DNA of 64,000 nucleotides, taken from the NCBI GenBank assembly GCA_904066235.2, contig CAJFCV020000006.1, forward strand, positions 5,022,001-5,086,000. The letters run 5' to 3'. Below the pieces are notes generated by a model that did no database searches, was not told where the DNA came from, and saw nothing but the letters and a program-made list of their open reading frames with translations. Origin of the DNA: Bursaphelenchus xylophilus (Eukaryota; Nematoda; Chromadorea; Rhabditida; Aphelenchoididae). A program made the position numbers and the translations under genes. Positions 35,679 to 47,933 of the stretch are shown piece by piece; position 1 is the first letter of the stretch; the number at the start of each line of letters is the position of its first letter.

Positions 35679-35779
35679 TATTTGTTTGAGAATAACCTCA
35701 AACGTTCCAAAATTTCATCAACCAGCCACATTTGCATGAGCCAGAACATGAGCTAACCTCAAACTTGGGTTATTAAACC
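35679..35779 (-). ncRNA. SL1: SL1 RNA (unit 9)
   Basis: Intact; first SL1 after the last palindromic unit. Confidence 0.93.
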
Positions 35780-35992
35780 GAAGAGAGAATGCATCGTTTC
35801 GCAAGAGAGAGAAAACGGCTGCCGATTTTTGTTGGGGAACGAACGACACTTTGTCTAGCGCTTTTCTTTCTCTCCTTTTGCGCGCTATTTCACTTTGCAT
35901 TGCAGAAAATAACAGAAATTTACTGTAGACATGAATAAAATACGGTTCTTCAATAAAAAACGGGAAATCGATTAAAAATTTTTAATCTCGAA

Positions 35993-36095
35993 TATTCGTT
36001 CACGAAAAAACTCGTGAACATTCCAAAATTTCCATTTCCAGCCACGTTTTCACGAGCTGGAACATGAGCTAACCTCAAATTAGGCTATAAATAGC
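35993..36095 (-). ncRNA. SLb RNA before 5S copy 10
   Basis: Unchanged copy. Confidence 0.8.
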
Positions 36096-36309
36096 AACGG
36101 GATCAACCTTCACCTCCACCACATCAACATCCCTGACGATTTTTGAACTGGGGAACCAAAACAAATTTCTCTGTCTTCTCTTCGCGTCTCTTTCTTTGGC
36201 CCTCTCTCTCCTCTCTCGATGGAATTGGCAAAATCGCCGTCTTTGGGAACTTTTTTTGCTCGGCTAGCGGAAAGGAGAGGAGAAATGGAATGGAACCAGA
36301 GCGACGAAT

Positions 36310-36427
36310 GTGTACGCCCATAGCCCGTTGAAAGCACGCCATCCCGTCCGATCTGGCAAGTTAAGCAACGGTGCGCTTGATTAGTACTTGGATCGGAGAC
36401 GTCCTTGGAATCTCAAGTGGCGTACGC
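36310..36427 (+). rRNA. 5S rRNA, copy 10
   Basis: Short unit follows. Confidence 0.95.
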
Positions 36428-36589
36428 ATTTTGCAATTTTTGGTATTTCAAAAGTTATTGTAGATCAAGATACGAGCTCATATCATGATTTTTGACGTTC
36501 AGTAAGCTAATGTTTATTAAAATCGCAATTAACAATGTAAAATACAGTAATTTCCCGAACGTATGCAACCCGATAATGAATAAACGTTA

Positions 36590-36690
36590 TATTTGTTTGA
36601 GAATAACCTCAAACGTTCCAAAATTTCATCAACCAGCCACATTTGCATGAGCCAGAACATGAGCTAACCTCAAACTTGGGTTATTAAACC
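36590..36690 (-). ncRNA. SL1: SL1 RNA (unit 10)
   Basis: Intact copy. Confidence 0.93.
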
Positions 36691-36903
36691 GAAGAGAGAA
36701 TGCATCGTTTCGCAAGAGAGAGAAAACGGCTGCCGATTTTTGTTGGGGAACGAACGACACTTTGTCTAGCGCTTTTCTTTCTCTCCTTTTGCGCGCTATT
36801 TCACTTTGCATTGCAGAAAATAACAGAAATTTACTGTAGACATGAATAAAATACGGTTCTTCAATAAAAAACGGGAAATCGATTAAAAATTTTTAATCTC
36901 GAA

Positions 36904-37006
36904 TATTCGTTCACGAAAAAACTCGTGAACATTCCAAAATTTCCATTTCCAGCCACGTTTTCACGAGCTGGAACATGAGCTAACCTCAAATTAGGCTATA
37001 AATAGC
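36904..37006 (-). ncRNA. SLb RNA before 5S copy 11
   Basis: Unchanged copy. Confidence 0.8.
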
Positions 37007-37219
37007 AACGGGATCAACCTTCACCTCCACCACATCAACATCCCTGACGATTTTTGAACTGGGGAACCAAAACAAATTTCTCTGTCTTCTCTTCGCGTCT
37101 CTTTCTTTGGCCCTCTCTCTCCTCTCTCGATGGAATTGGCAAAATCGCCGTCTTTGGGAACTTTTTTGCTCGGCTAGCGGAAAGGAGAGGAGAAATGGAA
37201 TGGAACCAGAGCGACGAAT

Positions 37220-37337
37220 GTGTACGCCCATAGCCCGTTGAAAGCACGCCATCCCGTCCGATCTGGCAAGTTAAGCAACGGTGCGCTTGATTAGTACTTG
37301 GATCGGAGACGTCCTTGGAATCTCAAGTGGCGTACGC
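37220..37337 (+). rRNA. 5S rRNA, copy 11
   Basis: Preceded by the 6-T variant run. Confidence 0.95.
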
Positions 37338-37499
37338 ATTTTGCAATTTTTGGTATTTCAAAAGTTATTGTAGATCAAGATACGAGCTCATATCATGATT
37401 TTTGACGTTCAGTAAGCTAATGTTTATTAAAATCGCAATTAACAATGTAAAATACAGTAATTTCCCGAACGTATGCAACCCGATAATGAATAAACGTTA

Positions 37500-37600
37500 T
37501 ATTTGTTTGAGAATAACCTCAAACGTTCCAAAATTTCATCAACCAGCCACATTTGCATGAGCCAGAACATGAGCTAACCTCAAACTTGGGTTATTAAACC
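37500..37600 (-). ncRNA. SL1: SL1 RNA (unit 11)
   Basis: Intact copy. Confidence 0.93.
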
Positions 37601-37813
37601 GAAGAGAGAATGCATCGTTTCGCAAGAGAGAGAAAACGGCTGCCGATTTTTGTTGGGGAACGAACGACACTTTGTCTAGCGCTTTTCTTTCTCTCCTTTT
37701 GCGCGCTATTTCACTTTGCATTGCAGAAAATAACAGAAATTTACTGTAGACATGAATAAAATACGGTTCTTCAATAAAAAACGGGAAATCGATTAAAAAT
37801 TTTTAATCTCGAA

Positions 37814-37916
37814 TATTCGTTCACGAAAAAACTCGTGAACATTCCAAAATTTCCATTTCCAGCCACGTTTTCACGAGCTGGAACATGAGCTAACCTCAAA
37901 TTAGGCTATAAATAGC
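37814..37916 (-). ncRNA. SLb RNA before 5S copy 12
   Basis: Unchanged copy. Confidence 0.8.
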
Positions 37917-38130
37917 AACGGGATCAACCTTCACCTCCACCACATCAACATCCCTGACGATTTTTGAACTGGGGAACCAAAACAAATTTCTCTGTCTTCT
38001 CTTCGCGTCTCTTTCTTTGGCCCTCTCTCTCCTCTCTCGATGGAATTGGCAAAATCGCCGTCTTTGGGAACTTTTTTTGCTCGGCTAGCGGAAAGGAGAG
38101 GAGAAATGGAATGGAACCAGAGCGACGAAT

Positions 38131-38248
38131 GTGTACGCCCATAGCCCGTTGAAAGCACGCCATCCCGTCCGATCTGGCAAGTTAAGCAACGGTGCGCTTG
38201 ATTAGTACTTGGATCGGAGACGTCCTTGGAATCTCAAGTGGCGTACGC
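38131..38248 (+). rRNA. 5S rRNA, copy 12
   Basis: Short unit follows. Confidence 0.95.
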
Positions 38249-38410
38249 ATTTTGCAATTTTTGGTATTTCAAAAGTTATTGTAGATCAAGATACGAGCTC
38301 ATATCATGATTTTTGACGTTCAGTAAGCTAATGTTTATTAAAATCGCAATTAACAATGTAAAATACAGTAATTTCCCGAACGTATGCAACCCGATAATGA
38401 ATAAACGTTA

Positions 38411-38511
38411 TATTTGTTTGAGAATAACCTCAAACGTTCCAAAATTTCATCAACCAGCCACATTTGCATGAGCCAGAACATGAGCTAACCTCAAACTTGG
38501 GTTATTAAACC
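38411..38511 (-). ncRNA. SL1: SL1 RNA (unit 12)
   Basis: Intact copy. Confidence 0.93.
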
Positions 38512-38724
38512 GAAGAGAGAATGCATCGTTTCGCAAGAGAGAGAAAACGGCTGCCGATTTTTGTTGGGGAACGAACGACACTTTGTCTAGCGCTTTTCTT
38601 TCTCTCCTTTTGCGCGCTATTTCACTTTGCATTGCAGAAAATAACAGAAATTTACTGTAGACATGAATAAAATACGGTTCTTCAATAAAAAACGGGAAAT
38701 CGATTAAAAATTTTTAATCTCGAA

Positions 38725-38827
38725 TATTCGTTCACGAAAAAACTCGTGAACATTCCAAAATTTCCATTTCCAGCCACGTTTTCACGAGCTGGAACATGAG
38801 CTAACCTCAAATTAGGCTATAAATAGC
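38725..38827 (-). ncRNA. SLb RNA before 5S copy 13
   Basis: Unchanged copy. Confidence 0.8.
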
Positions 38828-39041
38828 AACGGGATCAACCTTCACCTCCACCACATCAACATCCCTGACGATTTTTGAACTGGGGAACCAAAACAAATTT
38901 CTCTGTCTTCTCTTCGCGTCTCTTTCTTTGGCCCTCTCTCTCCTCTCTCGATGGAATTGGCAAAATCGCCGTCTTTGGGAACTTTTTTTGCTCGGCTAGC
39001 GGAAAGGAGAGGAGAAATGGAATGGAACCAGAGCGACGAAT

Positions 39042-39159
39042 GTGTACGCCCATAGCCCGTTGAAAGCACGCCATCCCGTCCGATCTGGCAAGTTAAGCAA
39101 CGGTGCGCTTGATTAGTACTTGGATCGGAGACGTCCTTGGAATCTCAAGTGGCGTACGC
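39042..39159 (+). rRNA. 5S rRNA, copy 13
   Basis: Short unit follows. Confidence 0.95.
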
Positions 39160-39321
39160 ATTTTGCAATTTTTGGTATTTCAAAAGTTATTGTAGATCAA
39201 GATACGAGCTCATATCATGATTTTTGACGTTCAGTAAGCTAATGTTTATTAAAATCGCAATTAACAATGTAAAATACAGTAATTTCCCGAACGTATGCAA
39301 CCCGATAATGAATAAACGTTA

Positions 39322-39422
39322 TATTTGTTTGAGAATAACCTCAAACGTTCCAAAATTTCATCAACCAGCCACATTTGCATGAGCCAGAACATGAGCTAAC
39401 CTCAAACTTGGGTTATTAAACC
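39322..39422 (-). ncRNA. SL1: SL1 RNA (unit 13)
   Basis: Intact copy. Confidence 0.93.
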
Positions 39423-39635
39423 GAAGAGAGAATGCATCGTTTCGCAAGAGAGAGAAAACGGCTGCCGATTTTTGTTGGGGAACGAACGACACTTTGTCTA
39501 GCGCTTTTCTTTCTCTCCTTTTGCGCGCTATTTCACTTTGCATTGCAGAAAATAACAGAAATTTACTGTAGACATGAATAAAATACGGTTCTTCAATAAA
39601 AAACGGGAAATCGATTAAAAATTTTTAATCTCGAA

Positions 39636-39738
39636 TATTCGTTCACGAAAAAACTCGTGAACATTCCAAAATTTCCATTTCCAGCCACGTTTTCACGAGC
39701 TGGAACATGAGCTAACCTCAAATTAGGCTATAAATAGC
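39636..39738 (-). ncRNA. SLb RNA before 5S copy 14
   Basis: Unchanged copy. Confidence 0.8.
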
Positions 39739-39951
39739 AACGGGATCAACCTTCACCTCCACCACATCAACATCCCTGACGATTTTTGAACTGGGGAACC
39801 AAAACAAATTTCTCTGTCTTCTCTTCGCGTCTCTTTCTTTGGCCCTCTCTCTCCTCTCTCGATGGAATTGGCAAAATCGCCGTCTTTGGGAACTTTTTTG
39901 CTCGGCTAGCGGAAAGGAGAGGAGAAATGGAATGGAACCAGAGCGACGAAT

Positions 39952-40069
39952 GTGTACGCCCATAGCCCGTTGAAAGCACGCCATCCCGTCCGATCTGGCA
40001 AGTTAAGCAACGGTGCGCTTGATTAGTACTTGGATCGGAGACGTCCTTGGAATCTCAAGTGGCGTACGC
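39952..40069 (+). rRNA. 5S rRNA, copy 14
   Basis: 6-T variant upstream; followed by an SL1 copy with a variant leader. Confidence 0.95.
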
Positions 40070-40231
40070 ATTTTGCAATTTTTGGTATTTCAAAAGTTAT
40101 TGTAGATCAAGATACGAGCTCATATCATGATTTTTGACGTTCAGTAAGCTAATGTTTATTAAAATCGCAATTAACAATGTAAAATACAGTAATTCCCCGA
40201 ACGTATGAAACCCGAAAATGAATAAATGTTA

Positions 40232-40332
40232 TATTTGTTTGAGAATAACCTCAAACGTTCCAAAATTTCATCAACCAGCCACATTTGCATGAGCCAGAAC
40301 ATGAGCTAACCTCAAGCTTGGGTTATTAAACC
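40232..40332 (-). ncRNA. SL1: SL1 RNA, variant leader (unit 14)
   Basis: The leader ends AAGCTTGAG rather than AAGTTTGAG (T17 to C). The 3' flank also differs (AATTCCCCGAACGTATGAAACC on plus, split as AATTCCCC and GTATGAAACC). Confidence 0.92.
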
Positions 40333-40545
40333 GAAGAGAGAATGCATCGTTTCGCAAGAGAGAGAAAACGGCTGCCGATTTTTGTTGGGGAACGAACGAC
40401 ACTTTGTCTAGCGCTTTTCTTTCTCTCCTTTTGCGCGCTATTTCACTTTGCATTGCAGAAAATAACAGAAATTTACTGTAGACATGAATAAAATACGGTT
40501 CTTCAATAAAAAACGGGAAATCGATTAAAAATTTTTAATCTCGAA

Positions 40546-40648
40546 TATTCGTTCACGAAAAAACTCGTGAACATTCCAAAATTTCCATTTCCAGCCACGT
40601 TTTCACGAGCTGGAACATGAGCTAACCTCAAATTAGGCTATAAATAGC
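40546..40648 (-). ncRNA. SLb RNA before 5S copy 15
   Basis: Unchanged even though the neighbouring SL1 has a variant leader. Confidence 0.8.
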
Positions 40649-40862
40649 AACGGGATCAACCTTCACCTCCACCACATCAACATCCCTGACGATTTTTGAA
40701 CTGGGGAACCAAAACAAATTTCTCTGTCTTCTCTTCGCGTCTCTTTCTTTGGCCCTCTCTCTCCTCTCTCGATGGAATTGGCAAAATCGCCGTCTTTGGG
40801 AACTTTTTTTGCTCGGCTAGCGGAAAGGAGAGGAGAAATGGAATGGAACCAGAGCGACGAAT

Positions 40863-40980
40863 GTGTACGCCCATAGCCCGTTGAAAGCACGCCATCCCGT
40901 CCGATCTGGCAAGTTAAGCAACGGTGCGCTTGATTAGTACTTGGATCGGAGACGTCCTTGGAATCTCAAGTGGCGTACGC
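40863..40980 (+). rRNA. 5S rRNA, copy 15
   Basis: Followed by an SL1 copy with a variant leader. Confidence 0.95.
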
Positions 40981-41142
40981 ATTTTGCAATTTTTGGTATT
41001 TCAAAAGTTATTGTAGATCAAGATACGAGCTCATATCATGATTTTTGACGTTCAGTAAGCTAATGTTTATTAAAATCGCAATTAACAATGTAAAATACAG
41101 TAATTCCCCGAACGTATGAAACCCGAAAATGAATAAATGTTA

Positions 41143-41243
41143 TATTTGTTTGAGAATAACCTCAAACGTTCCAAAATTTCATCAACCAGCCACATTTGCA
41201 TGAGCCAGAACATGAGCTAACCTCAAGCTTGGGTTATTAAACC
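41143..41243 (-). ncRNA. SL1: SL1 RNA, variant leader (unit 15)
   Basis: Same T17C leader change as unit 14. Confidence 0.92.
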
Positions 41244-41456
41244 GAAGAGAGAATGCATCGTTTCGCAAGAGAGAGAAAACGGCTGCCGATTTTTGTTGGG
41301 GAACGAACGACACTTTGTCTAGCGCTTTTCTTTCTCTCCTTTTGCGCGCTATTTCACTTTGCATTGCAGAAAATAACAGAAATTTACTGTAGACATGAAT
41401 AAAATACGGTTCTTCAATAAAAAACGGGAAATCGATTAAAAATTTTTAATCTCGAA

Positions 41457-41559
41457 TATTCGTTCACGAAAAAACTCGTGAACATTCCAAAATTTCCATT
41501 TCCAGCCACGTTTTCACGAGCTGGAACATGAGCTAACCTCAAATTAGGCTATAAATAGC
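41457..41559 (-). ncRNA. SLb RNA before 5S copy 16
   Basis: Unchanged even though the neighbouring SL1 has a variant leader. Confidence 0.8.
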
Positions 41560-41772
41560 AACGGGATCAACCTTCACCTCCACCACATCAACATCCCTGA
41601 CGATTTTTGAACTGGGGAACCAAAACAAATTTCTCTGTCTTCTCTTCGCGTCTCTTTCTTTGGCCCTCTCTCTCCTCTCTCGATGGAATTGGCAAAATCG
41701 CCGTCTTTGGGAACTTTTTTGCTCGGCTAGCGGAAAGGAGAGGAGAAATGGAATGGAACCAGAGCGACGAAT

Positions 41773-41890
41773 GTGTACGCCCATAGCCCGTTGAAAGCAC
41801 GCCATCCCGTCCGATCTGGCAAGTTAAGCAACGGTGCGCTTGATTAGTACTTGGATCGGAGACGTCCTTGGAATCTCAAGTGGCGTACGC
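41773..41890 (+). rRNA. 5S rRNA, copy 16
   Basis: 6-T variant upstream. Confidence 0.95.
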
Positions 41891-42052
41891 ATTTTGCAAT
41901 TTTTGGTATTTCAAAAGTTATTGTAGATCAAGATACGAGCTCATATCATGATTTTTGACGTTCAGTAAGCTAATGTTTATTAAAATCGCAATTAACAATG
42001 TAAAATACAGTAATTTCCCGAACGTATGCAACCCGATAATGAATAAACGTTA

Positions 42053-42153
42053 TATTTGTTTGAGAATAACCTCAAACGTTCCAAAATTTCATCAACCAGC
42101 CACATTTGCATGAGCCAGAACATGAGCTAACCTCAAACTTGGGTTATTAAACC
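42053..42153 (-). ncRNA. SL1: SL1 RNA (unit 16)
   Basis: Common leader form. Confidence 0.93.
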
Positions 42154-42366
42154 GAAGAGAGAATGCATCGTTTCGCAAGAGAGAGAAAACGGCTGCCGAT
42201 TTTTGTTGGGGAACGAACGACACTTTGTCTAGCGCTTTTCTTTCTCTCCTTTTGCGCGCTATTTCACTTTGCATTGCAGAAAATAACAGAAATTTACTGT
42301 AGACATGAATAAAATACGGTTCTTCAATAAAAAACGGGAAATCGATTAAAAATTTTTAATCTCGAA

Positions 42367-42469
42367 TATTCGTTCACGAAAAAACTCGTGAACATTCCAA
42401 AATTTCCATTTCCAGCCACGTTTTCACGAGCTGGAACATGAGCTAACCTCAAATTAGGCTATAAATAGC
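42367..42469 (-). ncRNA. SLb RNA before 5S copy 17
   Basis: Unchanged copy. Confidence 0.8.
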
Positions 42470-42683
42470 AACGGGATCAACCTTCACCTCCACCACATCA
42501 ACATCCCTGACGATTTTTGAACTGGGGAACCAAAACAAATTTCTCTGTCTTCTCTTCGCGTCTCTTTCTTTGGCCCTCTCTCTCCTCTCTCGATGGAATT
42601 GGCAAAATCGCCGTCTTTGGGAACTTTTTTTGCTCGGCTAGCGGAAAGGAGAGGAGAAATGGAATGGAACCAGAGCGACGAAT

Positions 42684-42801
42684 GTGTACGCCCATAGCCC
42701 GTTGAAAGCACGCCATCCCGTCCGATCTGGCAAGTTAAGCAACGGTGCGCTTGATTAGTACTTGGATCGGAGACGTCCTTGGAATCTCAAGTGGCGTACG
42801 C
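42684..42801 (+). rRNA. 5S rRNA, copy 17
   Basis: Short unit follows. Confidence 0.95.
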
Positions 42802-42963
42802 ATTTTGCAATTTTTGGTATTTCAAAAGTTATTGTAGATCAAGATACGAGCTCATATCATGATTTTTGACGTTCAGTAAGCTAATGTTTATTAAAATCGC
42901 AATTAACAATGTAAAATACAGTAATTTCCCGAACGTATGCAACCCGATAATGAATAAACGTTA

Positions 42964-43064
42964 TATTTGTTTGAGAATAACCTCAAACGTTCCAAAATTT
43001 CATCAACCAGCCACATTTGCATGAGCCAGAACATGAGCTAACCTCAAACTTGGGTTATTAAACC
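42964..43064 (-). ncRNA. SL1: SL1 RNA (unit 17)
   Basis: Common leader form. Confidence 0.93.
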
Positions 43065-43277
43065 GAAGAGAGAATGCATCGTTTCGCAAGAGAGAGAAAA
43101 CGGCTGCCGATTTTTGTTGGGGAACGAACGACACTTTGTCTAGCGCTTTTCTTTCTCTCCTTTTGCGCGCTATTTCACTTTGCATTGCAGAAAATAACAG
43201 AAATTTACTGTAGACATGAATAAAATACGGTTCTTCAATAAAAAACGGGAAATCGATTAAAAATTTTTAATCTCGAA

Positions 43278-43380
43278 TATTCGTTCACGAAAAAACTCGT
43301 GAACATTCCAAAATTTCCATTTCCAGCCACGTTTTCACGAGCTGGAACATGAGCTAACCTCAAATTAGGCTATAAATAGC
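43278..43380 (-). ncRNA. SLb RNA before 5S copy 18
   Basis: Unchanged copy. Confidence 0.8.
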
Positions 43381-43594
43381 AACGGGATCAACCTTCACCT
43401 CCACCACATCAACATCCCTGACGATTTTTGAACTGGGGAACCAAAACAAATTTCTCTGTCTTCTCTTCGCGTCTCTTTCTTTGGCCCTCTCTCTCCTCTC
43501 TCGATGGAATTGGCAAAATCGCCGTCTTTGGGAACTTTTTTTGCTCGGCTAGCGGAAAGGAGAGGAGAAATGGAATGGAACCAGAGCGACGAAT

Positions 43595-43712
43595 GTGTAC
43601 GCCCATAGCCCGTTGAAAGCACGCCATCCCGTCCGATCTGGCAAGTTAAGCAACGGTGCGCTTGATTAGTACTTGGATCGGAGACGTCCTTGGAATCTCA
43701 AGTGGCGTACGC
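43595..43712 (+). rRNA. 5S rRNA, copy 18
   Basis: Followed by an SL1 copy with a variant leader. Confidence 0.95.
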
Positions 43713-43874
43713 ATTTTGCAATTTTTGGTATTTCAAAAGTTATTGTAGATCAAGATACGAGCTCATATCATGATTTTTGACGTTCAGTAAGCTAATGTTT
43801 ATTAAAATCGCAATTAACAATGTAAAATACAGTAATTCCCCGAACGTATGAAACCCGAAAATGAATAAATGTTA

Positions 43875-43975
43875 TATTTGTTTGAGAATAACCTCAAACG
43901 TTCCAAAATTTCATCAACCAGCCACATTTGCATGAGCCAGAACATGAGCTAACCTCAAGCTTGGGTTATTAAACC
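43875..43975 (-). ncRNA. SL1: SL1 RNA, variant leader (unit 18)
   Basis: T17C leader. Confidence 0.92.
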
Positions 43976-44188
43976 GAAGAGAGAATGCATCGTTTCGCAA
44001 GAGAGAGAAAACGGCTGCCGATTTTTGTTGGGGAACGAACGACACTTTGTCTAGCGCTTTTCTTTCTCTCCTTTTGCGCGCTATTTCACTTTGCATTGCA
44101 GAAAATAACAGAAATTTACTGTAGACATGAATAAAATACGGTTCTTCAATAAAAAACGGGAAATCGATTAAAAATTTTTAATCTCGAA

Positions 44189-44291
44189 TATTCGTTCACG
44201 AAAAAACTCGTGAACATTCCAAAATTTCCATTTCCAGCCACGTTTTCACGAGCTGGAACATGAGCTAACCTCAAATTAGGCTATAAATAGC
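44189..44291 (-). ncRNA. SLb RNA before 5S copy 19
   Basis: Unchanged copy. Confidence 0.8.
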
Positions 44292-44505
44292 AACGGGATC
44301 AACCTTCACCTCCACCACATCAACATCCCTGACGATTTTTGAACTGGGGAACCAAAACAAATTTCTCTGTCTTCTCTTCGCGTCTCTTTCTTTGGCCCTC
44401 TCTCTCCTCTCTCGATGGAATTGGCAAAATCGCCGTCTTTGGGAACTTTTTTTGCTCGGCTAGCGGAAAGGAGAGGAGAAATGGAATGGAACCAGAGCGA
44501 CGAAT

Positions 44506-44623
44506 GTGTACGCCCATAGCCCGTTGAAAGCACGCCATCCCGTCCGATCTGGCAAGTTAAGCAACGGTGCGCTTGATTAGTACTTGGATCGGAGACGTCC
44601 TTGGAATCTCAAGTGGCGTACGC
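44506..44623 (+). rRNA. 5S rRNA, copy 19
   Basis: Followed by an SL1 copy with a variant leader. Confidence 0.95.
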
Positions 44624-44785
44624 ATTTTGCAATTTTTGGTATTTCAAAAGTTATTGTAGATCAAGATACGAGCTCATATCATGATTTTTGACGTTCAGTA
44701 AGCTAATGTTTATTAAAATCGCAATTAACAATGTAAAATACAGTAATTCCCCGAACGTATGAAACCCGAAAATGAATAAATGTTA

Positions 44786-44886
44786 TATTTGTTTGAGAAT
44801 AACCTCAAACGTTCCAAAATTTCATCAACCAGCCACATTTGCATGAGCCAGAACATGAGCTAACCTCAAGCTTGGGTTATTAAACC
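44786..44886 (-). ncRNA. SL1: SL1 RNA, variant leader (unit 19)
   Basis: T17C leader. Confidence 0.92.
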
Positions 44887-45099
44887 GAAGAGAGAATGCA
44901 TCGTTTCGCAAGAGAGAGAAAACGGCTGCCGATTTTTGTTGGGGAACGAACGACACTTTGTCTAGCGCTTTTCTTTCTCTCCTTTTGCGCGCTATTTCAC
45001 TTTGCATTGCAGAAAATAACAGAAATTTACTGTAGACATGAATAAAATACGGTTCTTCAATAAAAAACGGGAAATCGATTAAAAATTTTTAATCTCGAA

Positions 45100-45202
45100 T
45101 ATTCGTTCACGAAAAAACTCGTGAACATTCCAAAATTTCCATTTCCAGCCACGTTTTCACGAGCTGGAACATGAGCTAACCTCAAATTAGGCTATAAATA
45201 GC
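45100..45202 (-). ncRNA. SLb RNA before 5S copy 20
   Basis: Unchanged copy. Confidence 0.8.
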
Positions 45203-45416
45203 AACGGGATCAACCTTCACCTCCACCACATCAACATCCCTGACGATTTTTGAACTGGGGAACCAAAACAAATTTCTCTGTCTTCTCTTCGCGTCTCTTT
45301 CTTTGGCCCTCTCTCTCCTCTCTCGATGGAATTGGCAAAATCGCCGTCTTTGGGAACTTTTTTTGCTCGGCTAGCGGAAAGGAGAGGAGAAATGGAATGG
45401 AACCAGAGCGACGAAT

Positions 45417-45534
45417 GTGTACGCCCATAGCCCGTTGAAAGCACGCCATCCCGTCCGATCTGGCAAGTTAAGCAACGGTGCGCTTGATTAGTACTTGGAT
45501 CGGAGACGTCCTTGGAATCTCAAGTGGCGTACGC
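45417..45534 (+). rRNA. 5S rRNA, copy 20
   Basis: Short unit follows. Confidence 0.95.
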
Positions 45535-45696
45535 ATTTTGCAATTTTTGGTATTTCAAAAGTTATTGTAGATCAAGATACGAGCTCATATCATGATTTTT
45601 GACGTTCAGTAAGCTAATGTTTATTAAAATCGCAATTAACAATGTAAAATACAGTAATTTCCCGAACGTATGCAACCCGATAATGAATAAACGTTA

Positions 45697-45797
45697 TATT
45701 TGTTTGAGAATAACCTCAAACGTTCCAAAATTTCATCAACCAGCCACATTTGCATGAGCCAGAACATGAGCTAACCTCAAACTTGGGTTATTAAACC
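45697..45797 (-). ncRNA. SL1: SL1 RNA (unit 20)
   Basis: Common leader form. Confidence 0.93.
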
Positions 45798-46010
45798 GAA
45801 GAGAGAATGCATCGTTTCGCAAGAGAGAGAAAACGGCTGCCGATTTTTGTTGGGGAACGAACGACACTTTGTCTAGCGCTTTTCTTTCTCTCCTTTTGCG
45901 CGCTATTTCACTTTGCATTGCAGAAAATAACAGAAATTTACTGTAGACATGAATAAAATACGGTTCTTCAATAAAAAACGGGAAATCGATTAAAAATTTT
46001 TAATCTCGAA

Positions 46011-46113
46011 TATTCGTTCACGAAAAAACTCGTGAACATTCCAAAATTTCCATTTCCAGCCACGTTTTCACGAGCTGGAACATGAGCTAACCTCAAATTA
46101 GGCTATAAATAGC
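46011..46113 (-). ncRNA. SLb RNA before 5S copy 21
   Basis: Unchanged copy. Confidence 0.8.
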
Positions 46114-46326
46114 AACGGGATCAACCTTCACCTCCACCACATCAACATCCCTGACGATTTTTGAACTGGGGAACCAAAACAAATTTCTCTGTCTTCTCTT
46201 CGCGTCTCTTTCTTTGGCCCTCTCTCTCCTCTCTCGATGGAATTGGCAAAATCGCCGTCTTTGGGAACTTTTTTGCTCGGCTAGCGGAAAGGAGAGGAGA
46301 AATGGAATGGAACCAGAGCGACGAAT

Positions 46327-46444
46327 GTGTACGCCCATAGCCCGTTGAAAGCACGCCATCCCGTCCGATCTGGCAAGTTAAGCAACGGTGCGCTTGATTA
46401 GTACTTGGATCGGAGACGTCCTTGGAATCTCAAGTGGCGTACGC
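46327..46444 (+). rRNA. 5S rRNA, copy 21
   Basis: 6-T variant upstream. Confidence 0.95.
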
Positions 46445-46606
46445 ATTTTGCAATTTTTGGTATTTCAAAAGTTATTGTAGATCAAGATACGAGCTCATAT
46501 CATGATTTTTGACGTTCAGTAAGCTAATGTTTATTAAAATCGCAATTAACAATGTAAAATACAGTAATTCCCCGAACGTATGAAACCCGAAAATGAATAA
46601 ATGTTA

Positions 46607-46707
46607 TATTTGTTTGAGAATAACCTCAAACGTTCCAAAATTTCATCAACCAGCCACATTTGCATGAGCCAGAACATGAGCTAACCTCAAACTTGGGTTA
46701 TTAAACC
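46607..46707 (-). ncRNA. SL1: SL1 RNA (unit 21)
   Basis: Common leader, but the variant 3' flank of units 14, 15, 18 and 19: a mosaic. Confidence 0.93.
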
Positions 46708-46920
46708 GAAGAGAGAATGCATCGTTTCGCAAGAGAGAGAAAACGGCTGCCGATTTTTGTTGGGGAACGAACGACACTTTGTCTAGCGCTTTTCTTTCTC
46801 TCCTTTTGCGCGCTATTTCACTTTGCATTGCAGAAAATAACAGAAATTTACTGTAGACATGAATAAAATACGGTTCTTCAATAAAAAACGGGAAATCGAT
46901 TAAAAATTTTTAATCTCGAA

Positions 46921-47023
46921 TATTCGTTCACGAAAAAACTCGTGAACATTCCAAAATTTCCATTTCCAGCCACGTTTTCACGAGCTGGAACATGAGCTAA
47001 CCTCAAATTAGGCTATAAATAGC
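46921..47023 (-). ncRNA. SLb RNA before 5S copy 22
   Basis: Unchanged copy. Confidence 0.8.
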
Positions 47024-47236
47024 AACGGGATCAACCTTCACCTCCACCACATCAACATCCCTGACGATTTTTGAACTGGGGAACCAAAACAAATTTCTCT
47101 GTCTTCTCTTCGCGTCTCTTTCTTTGGCCCTCTCTCTCCTCTCTCGATGGAATTGGCAAAATCGCCGTCTTTGGGAACTTTTTTGCTCGGCTAGCGGAAA
47201 GGAGAGGAGAAATGGAATGGAACCAGAGCGACGAAT

Positions 47237-47354
47237 GTGTACGCCCATAGCCCGTTGAAAGCACGCCATCCCGTCCGATCTGGCAAGTTAAGCAACGGTG
47301 CGCTTGATTAGTACTTGGATCGGAGACGTCCTTGGAATCTCAAGTGGCGTACGC
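47237..47354 (+). rRNA. 5S rRNA, copy 22
   Basis: 6-T variant upstream. Confidence 0.95.
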
Positions 47355-47516
47355 ATTTTGCAATTTTTGGTATTTCAAAAGTTATTGTAGATCAAGATAC
47401 GAGCTCATATCATGATTTTTGACGTTCAGTAAGCTAATGTTTATTAAAATCGCAATTAACAATGTAAAATACAGTAATTCCCCGAACGTATGAAACCCGA
47501 TAATGAATAAATGTTA

Positions 47517-47617
47517 TATTTGTTTGAGAATAACCTCAAACGTTCCAAAATTTCATCAACCAGCCACATTTGCATGAGCCAGAACATGAGCTAACCTCAA
47601 ACTTGGGTTATTAAACC
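47517..47617 (-). ncRNA. SL1: SL1 RNA (unit 22)
   Basis: Common leader; 3' flank intermediate between the two forms (GAAACCCGATAATG). Confidence 0.93.
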
Positions 47618-47830
47618 GAAGAGAGAATGCATCGTTTCGCAAGAGAGAGAAAACGGCTGCCGATTTTTGTTGGGGAACGAACGACACTTTGTCTAGCGCT
47701 TTTCTTTCTCTCCTTTTGCGCGCTATTTCACTTTGCATTGCAGAAAATAACAGAAATTTACTGTAGACATGAATAAAATACGGTTCTTCAATAATAAACG
47801 GGAAATCGATTAAAAATTTTTAATCTCGAA

Positions 47831-47933
47831 TATTCGTTCACGAAAAAACTCGTGAACATTCCAAAATTTCCATTTCCAGCCACGTTTTCACGAGCTGGAA
47901 CATGAGCTAACCTCAAATTAGGCTATAAATAGC
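47831..47933 (-). ncRNA. SLb RNA before 5S copy 23
   Basis: Last SLb copy, intact. Confidence 0.8.
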
